The notes beneath the pieces are model-generated. The model had not been told where the DNA came from. It made no database searches and was given only the letters and a program-made list of their open reading frames with translations. Positions 21,337 to 22,657 of a DNA stretch of 22,657 bases are shown piece after piece. The position numbers were made by a program, and so were the translations under genes. Numbering within the stretch: position 1 is the first letter of the stretch; every line of letters starts with the position of its first letter. Source of the stretch: DATAEK01 sp036258055 (lineage in GTDB: Bacteria > Acidobacteriota > Vicinamibacteria > Vicinamibacterales > 2-12-FULL-66-21); NCBI GenBank assembly GCA_036258055.1, contig DATAEK010000297.1, forward strand, positions 1 to 22,657, read 5' to 3'.

Positions 21337-22657
21337 ATGCCCACTGCGTTTCCCAACTTGATCGGCGGCCGGTCGATTGATTCGTCCGAGCACACGCCCG
21401 ACATCAATCCATCGAATCTCAGCGATACGGTCGGCGAGTTCGCGCGAGCGACCGATGCGGATCTTCGTGAGGCCATTCAGGCTGCGCGTGCCGCGTTTCC
21501 GAAATGGTCGCGGACGACGCCGCAGGAGCGGTTCGACGTTCTCGATCGGGCCGGCAGCGAGATCCTCGCGAGAAAGGAGGAGCTGGGCCGGCTGCTCGCC
21601 CGCGAGCAGGGAAAACCGCTCGCGGACGGCATCGGAGAAGCCGCGCGCGCGGGCTCAATTTTCAAGTTCTTCGCCGGTGAAACGTTGCGCGTTGGTGGCG
21701 AGCGGCTCGACTCGGTCCGTCCCGGCATCGACGTCGAGATCTTCCGCGAACCAGTCGGGGTCGTCGCCGCGATAACGCCCTGGAATTTTCCGCTCGCGAT
21801 TCCGGCGTGGAAGATCGCGCCCGCGCTCGCGTTCGGCAACTGCGTGGTCTTCAAGCCCGCCGAGCTCGTCCCCGCGTCGCCGTGGACGCTCATCGACATC
21901 ATTCAACGGGCAGGCCTGCCACCCGGGGTGCTCAATCTGGTGATGGGGCCAGGCTCACGTCTCGGCCCTGCGCTCGCCGCGTCGGCGGAGATCGACGCCA
22001 TCAGCTTCACTGGATCGCAGGATGTGGGGCCGTCGGTTGCCGCAGCGGCCGTCAAGAACGGCACGCGCGTCCAGCTCGAGATGGGCGGCAAGAATCCGCT
22101 CATCGTCCTCGACGATGCGGATCTGGCGACGGCGGTGTCGGTCGCGATCAACGGCGCGTATTTTCAGGCAGGCCAGCGCTGCACCGCGTCGAGCCGGATC
22201 ATCGTCACCAGTGGCATTCACGATCGATTCGTCGAGGGAATGGTCGAGCGAATGAAGCGGCTGGTCATCGACGATGCCCTCAAGCCCGGGACCGAGATCG
22301 GACCGGTCGTGGACGAGCGGCAGCTTGCGAAGGACCTCGAGTACGTCGAGATCGGGCGGAAGGAAGGGGCGCGGCTGGTTCACGGCGGGGAGCGTCTGAA
22401 GCGCGAGCACGATGGCTACTACATGGCGCCGGCGATCTTCGCCGACACGCAGCCGCAGATGCAGATCAATCGCGACGAGATCTTCGGGCCGGTGGCGTCG
22501 GTGATCCGCGTGCGCGACTACGACGAAGCACTCTCGGTCGCCAACGCGACGCCGTTCGGCCTCTCGGCAGGAATCGTGACCTCGTCGCTGAAACACGCCA
22601 GTCACTTCAAGCGGCATTCCGAGAGCGGCCTCGTGATGGTGAACCTGCCGACCGCAG
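21337..22657 (+). CDS. Aldehyde dehydrogenase, alpha-ketoglutarate-semialdehyde/sulfolactaldehyde dehydrogenase-like (3' end outside window)
   Basis: An open frame of 440 codons from ATG 21337 to the window edge, about 35-45 residues short of a full ALDH. GGAG 7 bp upstream supports the start. Seen: ITPWNFPLAIPAWK with Asn150, FKPAELVPASPW, SFTGSQDVG, general base Glu248 in MEMGGKNP-like QLEMGGKNPLIV, catalytic Cys282 in GQRCTASSR, DEIFGPVASVI, and a tail SGLVMVNLPTA. That last stretch is typical of the alpha-ketoglutaric-semialdehyde dehydrogenase branch (from memory). It follows the YihU-like dehydrogenase, and a reductase/dehydrogenase pair acting on one semialdehyde is likely. Succinate or sulfolactaldehyde semialdehydes are alternatives. 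The C-terminal oligomerisation strand is not visible. Confidence 0.87.
   Translation, partial: MPTAFPNLIGGRSIDSSEHTPDINPSNLSDTVGEFARATDADLREAIQAARAAFPKWSRTTPQERFDVLDRAGSEILARKEELGRLLAREQGKPLADGIGEAARAGSIFKFFAGETLRVGGERLDSVRPGIDVEIFREPVGVVAAITPWNFPLAIPAWKIAPALAFGNCVVFKPAELVPASPWTLIDIIQRAGLPPGVLNLVMGPGSRLGPALAASAEIDAISFTGSQDVGPSVAAAAVKNGTRVQLEMGGKNPLIVLDDADLATAVSVAINGAYFQAGQRCTASSRIIVTSGIHDRFVEGMVERMKRLVIDDALKPGTEIGPVVDERQLAKDLEYVEIGRKEGARLVHGGERLKREHDGYYMAPAIFADTQPQMQINRDEIFGPVASVIRVRDYDEALSVANATPFGLSAGIVTSSLKHASHFKRHSESGLVMVNLPTA

Overview
The window is high-GC bacterial chromosome and reads like Acidobacteriota, most likely the Vicinamibacterales. Three things suggest this: an orphan duplicated permease of the ADOP type, the remains of a Ser/Thr kinase joined to a TolB-like propeller, and clusters of short palindromes (GTCCGGCT-nn-AGCCGGAC) that spell VRLKPDTT-type peptides and are common between genes of that group. 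This placement is inference; there is no rRNA or tRNA in the window.

Layout. 1-392 (minus): an apparent kinase/propeller remnant. 400-540: a terminator, then four palindromes. 545-2939 (minus): two tandem Tat-exported HisC-like aminotransferases behind a clear promoter. 3133-5363 (plus): a STAS/SpoIIAA-like protein, a split ThDP decarboxylase resembling sulfopyruvate decarboxylase (alpha and beta overlap by ATGA), 359 bp of noncoding DNA, and a PilZ protein. 5382-9336 (plus): an MmgE/PrpD enzyme and an ADOP permease. 9369-13213 (minus): an apparent operon, in transcription order acyl-CoA dehydrogenase, exported rhodanese-type sulfurtransferase, class III CoA-transferase, MaoC hydratase. 13383-18533 (plus, divergent from that operon): a ThDP decarboxylase/synthase-like enzyme, an aldehyde dehydrogenase, then mtnB, mtnD and mtnC of methionine salvage with overlapping ends. 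18573-20027 (minus): an RNB-domain exoribonuclease. 20314-22657 (plus): a YihU-like beta-hydroxyacid dehydrogenase, a second palindrome cluster, and an aldehyde dehydrogenase cut by the window end.

The best candidate for an undescribed system is the divergent pair at 9369-18533. MtnB, MtnC and MtnD would produce 4-methylthio-2-oxobutyrate (with Fe in MtnD) or 3-methylthiopropionate plus CO (with Ni). The adjacent ThDP enzyme and aldehyde dehydrogenase could turn the keto acid into methional and then methylthiopropionate. The divergent CoA-transferase, acyl-CoA dehydrogenase and MaoC hydratase could carry methylthiopropionate through methylthiopropionyl-CoA and methylthioacryloyl-CoA to methanethiol, with a sulfurtransferase alongside. 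This would be a catabolic outlet for methylthioadenosine instead of methionine recycling. The gene families are seen directly; the joined pathway is a hypothesis.
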